A DNA stretch of 64,000 bases from Rhodocyclales bacterium (lineage in GTDB: Bacteria > Pseudomonadota > Gammaproteobacteria > Burkholderiales > Rhodocyclaceae). Both the position numbers and the translations under genes were made by a program. A model generated the notes under the pieces. That model was not told the origin of the DNA. It ran no database searches and saw nothing but the letters and a program-made list of their open reading frames with translations. The stretch lies in assembly GCA_016235745.1 (NCBI GenBank), contig JACRJA010000017.1, positions 86,628-150,627 on the forward strand. The letters run 5' to 3'. Below, piece after piece: positions 10,741 to 21,432 of this stretch. How positions within the stretch are numbered: position 1 is the stretch's first letter; the number at the start of each line of letters is the position of its first letter.

Positions 10741-13530
10741 TCAGCACTCCGGCAGCAGCACGTAGACGGCGATCACGTCTACCGGCAGCAGGGCGCGCAC
10801 CTGATACTCGCCGCGGGCGCGGGCGGCGTCGCGTACGCGGCGGTGGTCGGCCAGCAGCAGCTCGGCGCGCTGCGCGGCCAGAGCTTCCAGCGCCGCGCTC
10901 TGCTGGGCGAGGGTATCGAGCGCTGCGAGGATGAAGCGCTTGCGCGCGGTGGGGGCGAGCTCGTTGCCTGCGGGCGCGGCGAACCAGTCGGCCACCGGCG
11001 GGGCGATCTGCCACTGGGGGTCGTTCCTGCCGAGCAGCGCCACCGGCAGGGCCTCTTCGACCATCAGCGTGCGGGCGCCATCTCCGCGGCCGAGCGTGAG
11101 CTGGTGGCGCAGGCGCAGCAGCAGCACGGTGGTCATCTGGGTGACGGCCGGGCTCACCCAGGCGCCGGTGCGGCCCAGGCGCGCCGGGTCCGCCGTGTCT
11201 TCGGCGCGCTCGTCGAGTGTGAACTCCAGCAAATGTTCGGCGAGCGTGGCGACCAGCGGATGGGCGCGATGGACGGGGCTGCAACCGGGCGCGGCCGGCG
11301 GGGCGAAGTCGAGGTCCACGCGCCCGTCCAAGCCTTGCGCGGCCAGGCGCTCGCGCAGCGCCGGCGGCAGCGCCAGCAGCGGCACGCGCAGAATTTCTTT
11401 GCCGGCGCGGCGGCGCACCTCGGGCGCAGCGCCCAAGCGCGCGAGGCTGCGTTCGACGAAGCGGCGCACGGCCTGCGCATCGCCGAGCGCGCTGCGCGCG
11501 CGCTGCCATTCCGGTAGCACCTCTTCGGGTTTGAGGCCGCGTTGGGCGAACACCGTGCGGTTGGCCTTCGTCCGTTCGGCAAGATCGGTCCAGAGCAGGT
11601 CGAGATCGCGCGCCGGCGTCAGTTCGCCGAAGTCTAAAGTTTGTTGCGCCCTACGCCCCTGGCGGCGTAGCAGTACGGCGGACAGCAGCGCCTGGGTGAG
11701 GCTGTGGTCGTCGTCCGGCAGCGGCACTGGCACGCCGAGCTCGCGTCGGATGGCCTCGGCCTTGCGCAGGATGACGTTGAGCACCGCGCCATCCACCGGG
11801 TTGTTTTCGCCATAGAGCAGCACTGCGCGCACCACGCGCGCCGGTTGGCCGAAGCGGTCGACGCGGCCCTCGCGCTGCTCGTGGCGGGTGGGGTTCCACG
11901 ACAGGTCGTAGTGCACCACCGCGTCGTAGTGCTGCTGCAGGTTCACGCCTTCGGACAGGCAGTCGGTGGCGATCAGCAGGCGCCGCTCATGTGCGCCGAG
12001 CGCCTCGGCACGCTCGCGGCGCTCCTCGGTCGGCAGCTCGCCGGTGACCACCTCGATGGCGTGGTTGGGGAAGCGCTGGCGCAAATGGGCGCCCAGGTAG
12101 TGGGCGGTGGCGATGTAGCGGCAGAACACTACCGGCGCGTGGCCCTTCTCGAGCAACTCATTCAGGATCGTCACCAGCCGGGCGAGCTTGGGGTCGTCGC
12201 GCTCGCCTTCGAGCCGGCGCGCTTGTTCCAGCAGTGCGCCGAGCGAGGCGTCCCCGGCGCCCGGTTCGACGTCGTCGTCGGGGAGGGCGTCGCTGCTGCC
12301 ATCGAACACGCGCGCGGCGAGTTCCTCTGCGCCATCCTCGTCGGCCGCCAGGCGCCGGGTGGTGAGCGCCTGCGCCGCGGCGGCCGGGCTCGACGACACG
12401 CAGCGCATCAGTGCCAGCGTGCCCCAGAAGGTGAGGCGCTGCCGGCGCGAATCATCCCCGGCGCGCTCGGTGACGGTGGCGCAGTAGTCGAGCACGTCCT
12501 CGAAAAAGCGCTCCCAGTGGCCGCTCAGACGATAGGTGGCTTCGGCCACCTCGCGGCGCGGAAACAGGCCGTCGTCATGCCAGGCGTCGATGTCCGGGCG
12601 GCGGCGCTGCACGTAGTGGGCGGCAAGTTCTTGGCGGAGTTTGTCGCGCGCTTCGCCTTGGGCGGTGGCGAGCGCCTCGAAGGCCGGCTTGAGCAGCGCG
12701 AGCAGCCGGTAGAACGCCTGCTCGTCGCCGCTGTGCGGCGTGGCGGTGAGCAGCACCAGGTGGCGCTGCGCGTCGGCGGCCAGTTCCTTGAGCAGTGCGT
12801 AGCGCAGGTGGGTGCGGTCGCTGGCGGCCGAGCAGGTGTGGGCTTCGTCGACGATCACCAGCTCTGGGCTGGCGCGGGCGAATTCGTCGCGCCGCTTCTG
12901 GCTTTTGATGTAGTCGAGGCTGACCACGGTGACGGGGTGCTGCTCGAACAGGCTCACCCCCACCGGCAGGCCGCGCTCCAGGCGCGCGGCGCTGGCGGCG
13001 GTGACCGCGACGGCCGGAAAGTGGAAGCGCTCGGTCAGCTCGCCAACCCACTGCTCGACCAGGTGCGGCGGGCAGAGCACGGCAAAGCGCTGGATCTCGC
13101 CGCGATCGAACAGCTCGCGGGCGATCAGCAGCGCTTCGATGGTCTTGCCGATGCCGACGTCGTCGGCAATCAGCAGGCGCACCGGGTCGAGCTTGAGCGC
13201 CATCAGCAGCGGCACCAGCTGATAGCTGCGCGGCTCGATGCCGACGTTGCCGAAGCTGCGAAACGGCCCGGCGCCGCGGCGCAGCGACAGCGTGAGCGCA
13301 TCGGCCAAGAGGCCCGCGGTTTCGCGGTTGCCGATGTCTTCGGGCGAAGGGACGTCGAAATGGGCGGGCCGGATGTCGGGTTCTAGTCCCAGGTGCAGCC
13401 AGGCGGTGTCGGCTTCGGAGCCCGACAGCGGACGCAGGTGCAGGGTCTCGGGCTCGCTGGTGGGCAGCACCACCCAGTCGCGCCCGCGGGCCCGGACCAG
13501 GCTGCCGGGGGTGTAGGTTGGTGCGTTCAT
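10741..13530 (-). CDS. SNF2-type superfamily 2 helicase (DrmD-like)
   Basis: The 929-residue protein has an N-terminal beta-rich section (1-100). The helicase core follows: Walker A DDVGIGKT (123-130), DEAH (228-231), TATP (262-265), motif V ATDCLSEGVNLQ (521-532) and motif VI QREGRVDRFGQ (552-562). The QREGRVDRFGQ form is typical of RapA/HepA and DrmD-type Swi2/Snf2 ATPases that translocate on duplex DNA or displace proteins. The remaining 300 residues have no domain I recognise. The start MNAPTYTPGS follows the stop of the DUF1998 helicase gene by four bases; an in-frame extension upstream would only read through that gene in another frame. Transcriptionally it is second in the island and couples to the methyltransferase. 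Confidence 0.85.
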   Translation of the reverse strand: MNAPTYTPGSLVRARGRDWVVLPTSEPETLHLRPLSGSEADTAWLHLGLEPDIRPAHFDVPSPEDIGNRETAGLLADALTLSLRRGAGPFRSFGNVGIEPRSYQLVPLLMALKLDPVRLLIADDVGIGKTIEALLIARELFDRGEIQRFAVLCPPHLVEQWVGELTERFHFPAVAVTAASAARLERGLPVGVSLFEQHPVTVVSLDYIKSQKRRDEFARASPELVIVDEAHTCSAASDRTHLRYALLKELAADAQRHLVLLTATPHSGDEQAFYRLLALLKPAFEALATAQGEARDKLRQELAAHYVQRRRPDIDAWHDDGLFPRREVAEATYRLSGHWERFFEDVLDYCATVTERAGDDSRRQRLTFWGTLALMRCVSSSPAAAAQALTTRRLAADEDGAEELAARVFDGSSDALPDDDVEPGAGDASLGALLEQARRLEGERDDPKLARLVTILNELLEKGHAPVVFCRYIATAHYLGAHLRQRFPNHAIEVVTGELPTEERRERAEALGAHERRLLIATDCLSEGVNLQQHYDAVVHYDLSWNPTRHEQREGRVDRFGQPARVVRAVLLYGENNPVDGAVLNVILRKAEAIRRELGVPVPLPDDDHSLTQALLSAVLLRRQGRRAQQTLDFGELTPARDLDLLWTDLAERTKANRTVFAQRGLKPEEVLPEWQRARSALGDAQAVRRFVERSLARLGAAPEVRRRAGKEILRVPLLALPPALRERLAAQGLDGRVDLDFAPPAAPGCSPVHRAHPLVATLAEHLLEFTLDERAEDTADPARLGRTGAWVSPAVTQMTTVLLLRLRHQLTLGRGDGARTLMVEEALPVALLGRNDPQWQIAPPVADWFAAPAGNELAPTARKRFILAALDTLAQQSAALEALAAQRAELLLADHRRVRDAARARGEYQVRALLPVDVIAVYVLLPEC

Positions 13531-13534
13531 CGGC

Positions 13535-16500
13535 TTAGCCAAGCAATTTGGACAATTTTTTGAAGGCGTGGGGCCATGTGGCGTGCTCTTCGCCAAAGCG
13601 CACGAAGGTGTAGCCCCGGTCTTCCCATTCGGTTTGCAGGTCGCGCGGCGTATCCGGCAGGGCCACGGCCACGTAGTGCTCGGGCCAGTGCAGCAGCGGG
13701 CTACCGGCGTGTTCGGCGGTAACCGGCGGCGGCAGATCGCTCGTTTCGCTGGCAAACGCCTGTCGCCAGATCGCCTGCCAGCCTTTGGCTTCGTTCGCGT
13801 CCGCTTCTGCGCCAACTGGCGACTGCGGCGGGGTGTTCTCGCGCAGCAGGGTTTCGGAGCAGGCCAGCCGCCAGAGGATGCGGCGGGCGTGTTCGTCGCG
13901 CCGGTCCAGCAGTTCGTGATCCGGCTGGTTGTAGTAAGAGAGCAGGCAACGGTAGCAGCCGGCGACGCAGGCGGTGTCGGGCACATCCTGCAAGTCGGCA
14001 GGTGGCGTCTGCCGCAGCGTCGCCAGATCGTCTGGCACATCGAGGTGCATCAGGCGCAGTGCGGCTTGGGCGACGCGCGCCAGCGCGTCCGCTTCGCTCA
14101 CCAGGCGCGCCAGTACGCCGGCGCCGCCTTCGGTGGCCTCGTAGAACAGCACGCCGTGGCGTGTGGTGCGGCTTGGCAGGGGTTCGGCCAGCAGTTCGCT
14201 CTCTTCGAGCTGGAACACCGACTCGATACCGCGCTTGAGGGCGTACTGCACGGTGGCGAGCGTGACATCGGACCAGTTGCCTGCCGGTTGCAGCAGCAGC
14301 GCGTTTTTCTGGTCCTCGACGTAGGGCACCACGCGCTGCGGCGGCAGCTTGTCGGGATCGGGCTGCGCGGCGGCGTTGCCGTTTTCGCTCTCCTCTTTAT
14401 GCCAGTAGCCCGTTTTGGGGTTCAGGTTGAAGCCGAAAACGTTTTTATCCTTGCGCCGGCGCAGCCCCTTGTTGATGCGGATGATGGTGGCGCTGGCGCT
14501 GTAGCGCAGCTGCGCGATGTCGCCTTCGGCGTCGCGCGCTACCAGCACACGCGCGTCGATCTGGCCGTTGCGCCGGGCCCACTGGAAGGTGGTCTGCAGT
14601 TCGAAGGCCTGACGCTGGCGCTCCTCGTCGTTGGCGGTGATGCGCTCGGCGGGTTCGGTGTCGACGGCATCGACGCGATACAGCTCGCGCACCCACTCGG
14701 CATTGCCGAGATCGGCATGGCAGGCGTGGCAGCGCTCGTCCTGGATATCGAAGTGCGCGGCACCGCAGGCCGGGCAGATGCGTGCGGACCGTGTCGGCAG
14801 CCGCTGCTGCTGGTTTGTCTCGCCCTGCTGGCTGCCGACGGCGATGCGCACGCGCACCACGCGAAAGGCGCGGCCCTCGTGATAGACCAGGCTGCGCGGG
14901 CCGAACTCGGCGATGCCCAGAAACCGTGGGCGCTGCAGGAAGGTCTGGTTGCGCGCGCCGTCGCTGCTGCCCGGCACGTAGGCCATCAGCGGCAGGCGCG
15001 GGAAGTTGTAGCCGGGCAAAAAGCCCTCGGTGGCGAGGTAGCGGTAGGTGTAGAAGTCGCTCGACAGTGTCTCGCGGCCGTGGAGCAGCAGCTCGAGCTG
15101 TTCGATGGCCTGGCGGTGGCGGCGCTTGGCGGCGTCTTTTTCCTTTGGGTCACGCACGGTGAAGTCGTTGAGTGTCTTCTGGGCCTGATCGAGCTGGCGC
15201 ACGGCGCCGTTGAACAGCTCGCGCCAGCGCCGGAAGGCGGCATCGAAGGCATCGACCGCGCCGTCGAGCACGCGCGCGCAAAAAGCTTCTGCGCCTTCGT
15301 ACCAGGGCGCTTGCTGCGCTGTGAGCTGCGGTGCGAGGTTGCGCAGGATCGGCAGCGCCTGGGCTTCGGCGCGGCGGCGCACTTCCGGGTGGGCGAAGGC
15401 TTCGAGCAGTTCCCGGCGTACCGGCAGGCCGGGCTGCTCGGGCTGTACCACGTCGGCGATCGCTTTGCCGAGCGCTTGGCCGCTGGCGGCGAGCCAGATC
15501 GCCTGCAGGTGGCTTTCGAGCAACTGGCGGTTGGCCAGGTCGAGCAAGGGTGCGCGCACTTCGCCGTGCACCATTTGCCGCGGCTCACGGAAGAAGAACT
15601 GGTCGTGCGGGCTGCGCGCGGCGCAGTAGGTGAGCACCAGCGCCGCCTGGCCGCTGCGCCCGGCGCGGCCGGCGCGCTGGGCGTAGTTGGCCGGCGTCGG
15701 CGGCACGTTGCGCAGGTAGACGGCGTTGAGCGCCGAGATGTCGACGCCGAGCTCCATGGTCGGTGAGCAGTAGAGTACCGGCAGAAAGCGCGTGCTCTCG
15801 CCAAGGAGCTTTGCGTTGTCGCCCAGTTCGCCGCGCAGAGCCTCTTGGTCTTTGTCGCTATAGCGAAAGCGCGCTTCGCGAATCTCGCGCACGCTCGCTT
15901 CGACCTGAGCAGTGTGCTCGCGGCCCTCGAAACGGAAGATGGCGGCGCCACCCGTTTGCAGGGTCTGTGCCAGGGTGCGGTAGAGCTGGGTGAAAAACTC
16001 ATTGGTGCGGCCGCGCGCGGGCGTGCCGTCGCCAGCCAGGAGACGCACGCGATGGGAGGCGAGCCGCCAGCCGGGGGCGCGAAGCGGCGTGGTGTCGTCA
16101 CGGCGCACGAACTTGCCGCGTGCGGCGCCGAGCATCCACTCCAGCAGCTCGCGGTAGGCGTCGCGCCCGAGCGGCTTGTCTACGCCCCACAGCGAGGCCT
16201 GGCGCAATACTTTGCCCAGCTGGCTTTGCAGGCCGGCACGCAGAATCAACTCTTCATCCCGTGTCTGGTGCTTACCGCCGCCAGACAAGTCCAGAAACAG
16301 CCAGCGCGCCGGGCGCGGCGTCTCGTCACGGCTGAAGGCCCAGGTCGGGCGCAGGAACTTGCGGCTCTCGTCGGCCAGCTTGCGCAGCTGCTGGTCGTCG
16401 AGCGCGGCGGCGTCCACCGCCAGACCGCGGCGCAGGTAGTCGAACAGCGTGGTAAATGCCTGCGCGCGTACCTTGGGGTTTGCCGTGCGCAATACCGCTG

Positions 16501-18826
16501 GCGCGTCGCGGAAGTTGGCCGAGTCTGCAACGAAGGCGTCCAGGTCTTCATAGACGACGCGCAGCAGGCCGAGCTGTTCGAGGTTGGGGTTGGTGTAGCG
16601 CCAGCCGCGCCGCTGGTCGAACCAGGCGCGGTAGGCCAACACCTGGCGCAAGACGTTGGCGGCATCCTGCAGATCGCGGCCGGTCAAGGTCGGCTCCTGC
16701 AGCCATTCGGCGAGGTGCGTTTGCGCCGGGTCCACATGGGGCGGGATCGGTTGATCGAAGCCGAGCGCTCGAACCATGCGCTCGCCCAGGTCGGCATCGG
16801 CGATGCCTTGTGGCGGCGCGCTAGCGAGCGCACCGAAAAAGGCGGCGCGGATCAAGCTGACGAAGATGAAGTCGTTGAAGTGGCCGGCCTGGAGCGCGGC
16901 ATCCTGGCGGTTATCGGTGAAGGCGAGCAGCTTGCGCGTGTGCGGTGCAAAGCTATCCTGCTGGTGCATCCACTGCAGCGCCGAGGTGGTGATGACCGTG
17001 GTGGCCGAGCTGCGGCCCTCGGCCGAGAGCGACGCCAGCCGGTTGCTGTCCTTGCCCTGCACGCTGTGCACCGTGCGGCAACGCAGGCAGAAGCGGAACT
17101 TGCCGGGCAGAAAATAGCCCGCCACGCCTTGGTTGCCGATCGTGCCGTCCGGCGCCACGCGCAGCGACTCGGCCCGGAGCTTGCGGTAGTTCTTCTTCAG
17201 GCGCGGCGTGTTGGCGGCGCCGGTCTCGAGCCAGCTTTCCGGGTAGTCCTCGATGGCGCCGGTGAAGGTGAAATCGGCGTCACTCGGTGTTACCAGAAAG
17301 AAGCCGGTCTGCTCGCCCTCGCTGTCGGCATCGGCGGCGTCCTCGTCCTTGATGGCCGTAACGTCATCGATGTCGCGCGGCAGCATGACCGATACACGGC
17401 CGTCGCTACGAATGCGCACGCCGTGGTACTCCTGTCCGCAGTCGCGGCAGAAATAGGTGGGGTAAAGGCGCTTCAAATCCTCGCTGCCCGGCAGGTACTG
17501 CTGGCCGTCGAGCACCACCGCGCGCGTGCCGGGCGGCTCCAGCGTGACGTAGGCGGTTGCCGCGCCGGAGAGGAACTGGTGCAGCTTGAAGGCGAAGAAC
17601 GGCTTGGACGAGGCGTTTTGCTTGGATACGCGCGCACTTTCGGGCAACGAGGTGGCGAGCAGAAAAGCCTGCAAGGCGCTCAGGCAGCGCTGACGATCGA
17701 GGCCGGATGCTGCGGCTAGCTTGTCGGCGGCCTCGTCCACCGTCAGCGGCTTGGCGCGCACCGGTTTGCCATCGCGAAAGTCGAGACCAAGCGTGGTCTC
17801 GACCCAGATGGCGAGCGGGTGGACGTGCAATTGGGCGTCTGAGAGCCGGTCGAAATTACCGGCGGCGATCGCCTGCTCGAGTGCGCCCTGCACACTGTCG
17901 GCCGTCTGCATGGGGTCGGTGGCGCGCTCCAGCGTTTCGGTAATGACGTCGCCGGGCGCGATGGCCGTATCGAACAGCTTGGTTGCGACCTCGGCGACGA
18001 CCCGGTTCTTTTCTTCCTGCGAACCTTCGCTCGCCATCGTCGCCGAGGTGCCGATGCACAGCAGGCGCTCGGCTTGCAGACGCTGCCTGACGCGGCGCAC
18101 CAGCAGCGCGACGTCGGCACCCTGGCGGCCGCGGTAGGTGTGCAGCTCGTCCAGTACCAGAAAGCGCAGGTCGGCGCAATTCTCGATTATTCCACGGTCG
18201 AGATCGTCCTGCCGGGTGAGCAGCAGCTCCAGCATCATGAAATTGGTGAGCAGGATGTCGGGTCGCTTGTTGCGAATCTGCTCGCGCACCTCCTCGCGCT
18301 CTTGGCCGGTATAGCGCGCGAAGGTCACCGGAGGGTTGGGGCCCGGCAGGAATTTCTGCAGTTCTTCGAGCTGGCTGTTGGCCAGCGCGTTCATCGGGTA
18401 GATGATGATGGCGCGCGTGCGCGCCGTCGGGTCTTCGGCCTTGGCGCGCAGGATGGCGTCGACGATGGGAATGAAAAAACACAGCGACTTGCCCGAGCCG
18501 GTGCCGGTGGTCACCACGTAGCTGCGGCCGGCGCGCGCGAGCGCAATGGCCTCGGTCTGGTGTAGGTGCAGCCGCAAGGGCTCACCATTGACCTGAAAGA
18601 TGCGTTGGGTTTCGGGATGGAGTTCACCCGCCGCGATATGCTCGGTGATCGATTTTCCGGGCTTGAAGCGGGGGTTGATCTGGATCAGGGGTTCAGGCCA
18701 AAAGCGGTTGCCATTATAGACTTCATCGACCCCCTTGCGCAGATCGTCGGCGAAAATGGGGGTAAATGACCTGGCAAAGTTGCTGTAGTCCTGAACCAGG
18801 CTTTCCCTGAGGGAGAAAACATCCAT
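13535..18826 (-). CDS. Giant DEAD/DEAH-box helicase with C-terminal DUF1998 (DrmA/DrmB- or DruE-like)
   Basis: This 1763-residue protein is first in the island. The helicase core has Walker A TTGTGSGKS (106-114), DELH (226-229), SAT (261-263), ELGVD (1025-1029) and QRAGRAGR (1050-1057). A long insertion between the two RecA lobes carries a Cys pair C460/C463 and another C580/C583. A four-Cys cluster CPAC...CHAC follows at 1351-1369. The DUF1998 region (about 1520-1650) ends with CVAGCYRCLLSYYNQ (C1620, C1624, C1627). The last 60 residues (TEWEDRGYTFVRFGEE) resemble a small Vsr-like fold without evident catalytic residues. In DISARM the helicase and DUF1998 are usually separate genes (DrmA, DrmB); Druantia DruE and MrfA-type helicases join them. 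GAGGAG lies 9 bases before the ATG. Confidence 0.85.
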   Translation of the reverse strand: MDVFSLRESLVQDYSNFARSFTPIFADDLRKGVDEVYNGNRFWPEPLIQINPRFKPGKSITEHIAAGELHPETQRIFQVNGEPLRLHLHQTEAIALARAGRSYVVTTGTGSGKSLCFFIPIVDAILRAKAEDPTARTRAIIIYPMNALANSQLEELQKFLPGPNPPVTFARYTGQEREEVREQIRNKRPDILLTNFMMLELLLTRQDDLDRGIIENCADLRFLVLDELHTYRGRQGADVALLVRRVRQRLQAERLLCIGTSATMASEGSQEEKNRVVAEVATKLFDTAIAPGDVITETLERATDPMQTADSVQGALEQAIAAGNFDRLSDAQLHVHPLAIWVETTLGLDFRDGKPVRAKPLTVDEAADKLAAASGLDRQRCLSALQAFLLATSLPESARVSKQNASSKPFFAFKLHQFLSGAATAYVTLEPPGTRAVVLDGQQYLPGSEDLKRLYPTYFCRDCGQEYHGVRIRSDGRVSVMLPRDIDDVTAIKDEDAADADSEGEQTGFFLVTPSDADFTFTGAIEDYPESWLETGAANTPRLKKNYRKLRAESLRVAPDGTIGNQGVAGYFLPGKFRFCLRCRTVHSVQGKDSNRLASLSAEGRSSATTVITTSALQWMHQQDSFAPHTRKLLAFTDNRQDAALQAGHFNDFIFVSLIRAAFFGALASAPPQGIADADLGERMVRALGFDQPIPPHVDPAQTHLAEWLQEPTLTGRDLQDAANVLRQVLAYRAWFDQRRGWRYTNPNLEQLGLLRVVYEDLDAFVADSANFRDAPAVLRTANPKVRAQAFTTLFDYLRRGLAVDAAALDDQQLRKLADESRKFLRPTWAFSRDETPRPARWLFLDLSGGGKHQTRDEELILRAGLQSQLGKVLRQASLWGVDKPLGRDAYRELLEWMLGAARGKFVRRDDTTPLRAPGWRLASHRVRLLAGDGTPARGRTNEFFTQLYRTLAQTLQTGGAAIFRFEGREHTAQVEASVREIREARFRYSDKDQEALRGELGDNAKLLGESTRFLPVLYCSPTMELGVDISALNAVYLRNVPPTPANYAQRAGRAGRSGQAALVLTYCAARSPHDQFFFREPRQMVHGEVRAPLLDLANRQLLESHLQAIWLAASGQALGKAIADVVQPEQPGLPVRRELLEAFAHPEVRRRAEAQALPILRNLAPQLTAQQAPWYEGAEAFCARVLDGAVDAFDAAFRRWRELFNGAVRQLDQAQKTLNDFTVRDPKEKDAAKRRHRQAIEQLELLLHGRETLSSDFYTYRYLATEGFLPGYNFPRLPLMAYVPGSSDGARNQTFLQRPRFLGIAEFGPRSLVYHEGRAFRVVRVRIAVGSQQGETNQQQRLPTRSARICPACGAAHFDIQDERCHACHADLGNAEWVRELYRVDAVDTEPAERITANDEERQRQAFELQTTFQWARRNGQIDARVLVARDAEGDIAQLRYSASATIIRINKGLRRRKDKNVFGFNLNPKTGYWHKEESENGNAAAQPDPDKLPPQRVVPYVEDQKNALLLQPAGNWSDVTLATVQYALKRGIESVFQLEESELLAEPLPSRTTRHGVLFYEATEGGAGVLARLVSEADALARVAQAALRLMHLDVPDDLATLRQTPPADLQDVPDTACVAGCYRCLLSYYNQPDHELLDRRDEHARRILWRLACSETLLRENTPPQSPVGAEADANEAKGWQAIWRQAFASETSDLPPPVTAEHAGSPLLHWPEHYVAVALPDTPRDLQTEWEDRGYTFVRFGEEHATWPHAFKKLSKLLG

Positions 18827-18924
18827 GCTACCAGGCTCCTCGTGCCCGATCCCATGCCAGTGCGCTCAGGAATCGGAAGATTACGAGGAAAATTATAACC
18901 CCGACGGAAACTTGATCCCTTGGT

Positions 18925-19878
18925 TTACAGCCAGCCCTTGCGCTTGAAGTAGATGTAGGGGGCAAAGCCGCTCAGAACCATCAGCACCAGGGCAAAGGGG
19001 TAGCCGTATTCGAAATGCAGCTCGGGCATGTGCTCGAAGTTCATGCCGTAGATGCTGGCGACCAAGGTCGGAGGCAGGAAGACCACCGCGGCGATGGAGA
19101 AGATCTTGATGATCTGGTTCTGCTCGATGTTGATGAACCCCTGTGCCGAGTCCATGAGGAAGTTGATCTTCTCGAACACGAAGTTGGTGTGCGACATGAG
19201 GGTTTCGAGGTCGCGGATCATTTCGCGGCAGGTTTCCTGCAGCTCGGCCTGGTCGCGCAGGTGGCGCAGCAGGAAGGAGACGGCGCGCTGGGTGTCCATC
19301 AGGCACAGGCGGATGCGCCCGTTGCTGTTCTCGATCTTGGCCAGCTTGTCGATGGCGTCTTCGAGCTCGGCGTTCTCGTCTTCGAGCACCATGAAGCTGA
19401 CGTCTTCGAGCCGCCGGTGCAGGTCTTCGATGGTGTCGGCGAGGTTTTCCACTTTCTGCTCGAAGATAGTCACCAGCAGCTCTTGGGGGGTGCGCGCGTG
19501 CACCTGGCCGTGGCGGGCGCGCATGCGCAGCAGCCGGAAGTCGGCCAGGTCTTCCTCGCGCACCGAGATGAGACGATCACGCTGCAGGATGAAGGCGACG
19601 GTGACGGTGACGTGGCGTCCTTCTTCCTGGGCGAGGAAGAAGGAGTGGACGTGGATGCCTTGGCTGTCGATGAAAAAGCGCGCCGAGGATTCGATCTCTT
19701 CTACGTCTTCGGATTCCGGCAGTTCGGCGTTCAATAGCCGCTGCAGCAGTTCGCGCTCGTGCTCGTCGGGGTCTTGCGCGTCGATCCACAGCGCCTTGGC
19801 CACCGCGTGGGCGTCGGCGGTGAGGGTTTTGGGCAGTTCGCGGATGGCGTCTTTGTCGGTCTGGAACAGTCGCAGCAT
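18925..19878 (-). CDS. corA: Magnesium/cobalt transporter CorA
   Basis: The 317-residue protein has a long cytoplasmic N-terminal domain and two C-terminal membrane helices. The signature YGMNFEHMPE sits between the helices, and the GMN tripeptide is the selectivity loop of the pentameric Mg2+ channel. The C-terminus ends YFKRKGWL, the basic ring typical of the family. Length matches E. coli CorA (316). The start MLRLFQTDKD has AAGGTG upstream. It flanks the accessory island on the core side; the helicase start lies just downstream of its stop, in the same direction but with its own ribosome-binding site. Confidence 0.95.
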   Translation of the reverse strand: MLRLFQTDKDAIRELPKTLTADAHAVAKALWIDAQDPDEHERELLQRLLNAELPESEDVEEIESSARFFIDSQGIHVHSFFLAQEEGRHVTVTVAFILQRDRLISVREEDLADFRLLRMRARHGQVHARTPQELLVTIFEQKVENLADTIEDLHRRLEDVSFMVLEDENAELEDAIDKLAKIENSNGRIRLCLMDTQRAVSFLLRHLRDQAELQETCREMIRDLETLMSHTNFVFEKINFLMDSAQGFINIEQNQIIKIFSIAAVVFLPPTLVASIYGMNFEHMPELHFEYGYPFALVLMVLSGFAPYIYFKRKGWL

Positions 19879-20061
19879 GGATCACCTTTGTACGTTTCGC
19901 CGGCGGTTTTTTCGGGTCGCGGCGAAACGACGGAGGCGTCAGCCGCGAGCGCAGCAGGGGTGAGACGAGCAACGAGGTCGATAGCGGGTCTTGGGCTTCA
20001 CGGAGCGGATCGATACGGGCACGGTAAGGAAATTATACGCTTTTTGCGGCGCAACAAAGAC

Positions 20062-20098
20062 GGCGGCGCCGTCCCCTTTTCAGGAAAAAGGCGCCGCC
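20062..20098 (-). terminator. Hairpin downstream of the ferredoxin gene
   Basis: GGCGGCGCC at 20062-20070 and GGCGCCGCC at 20090-20098 form a perfect 9-bp stem. The 19-base interval can itself pair (CCTTTT with AAAAGG). It follows the stop of the minus-strand ferredoxin gene by about 17 bases. No strong U-tract follows, so termination strength is uncertain. Confidence 0.5.
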
Positions 20099-20114
20099 TC
20101 GTACGCACAGTCGC

Positions 20115-21432
<1,318 letters not shown>

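Noticed and set aside
10741..14040. Start of the SNF2 helicase 510 bases upstream of 13530
   Set aside because: The extra 170 residues are Arg/Pro/Cys-rich and lie over the end of the DUF1998 helicase gene in another frame; the ATG at 13528-13530 begins a normal sequence.
19890..20020. Possible third copy of the 142-bp palindromic element upstream of corA
   Set aside because: It shares only a 12-base block (GAGCGCAGCAGG) and a loosely similar GGGTCGCGGCGAA end; length and terminal repeats do not fit.
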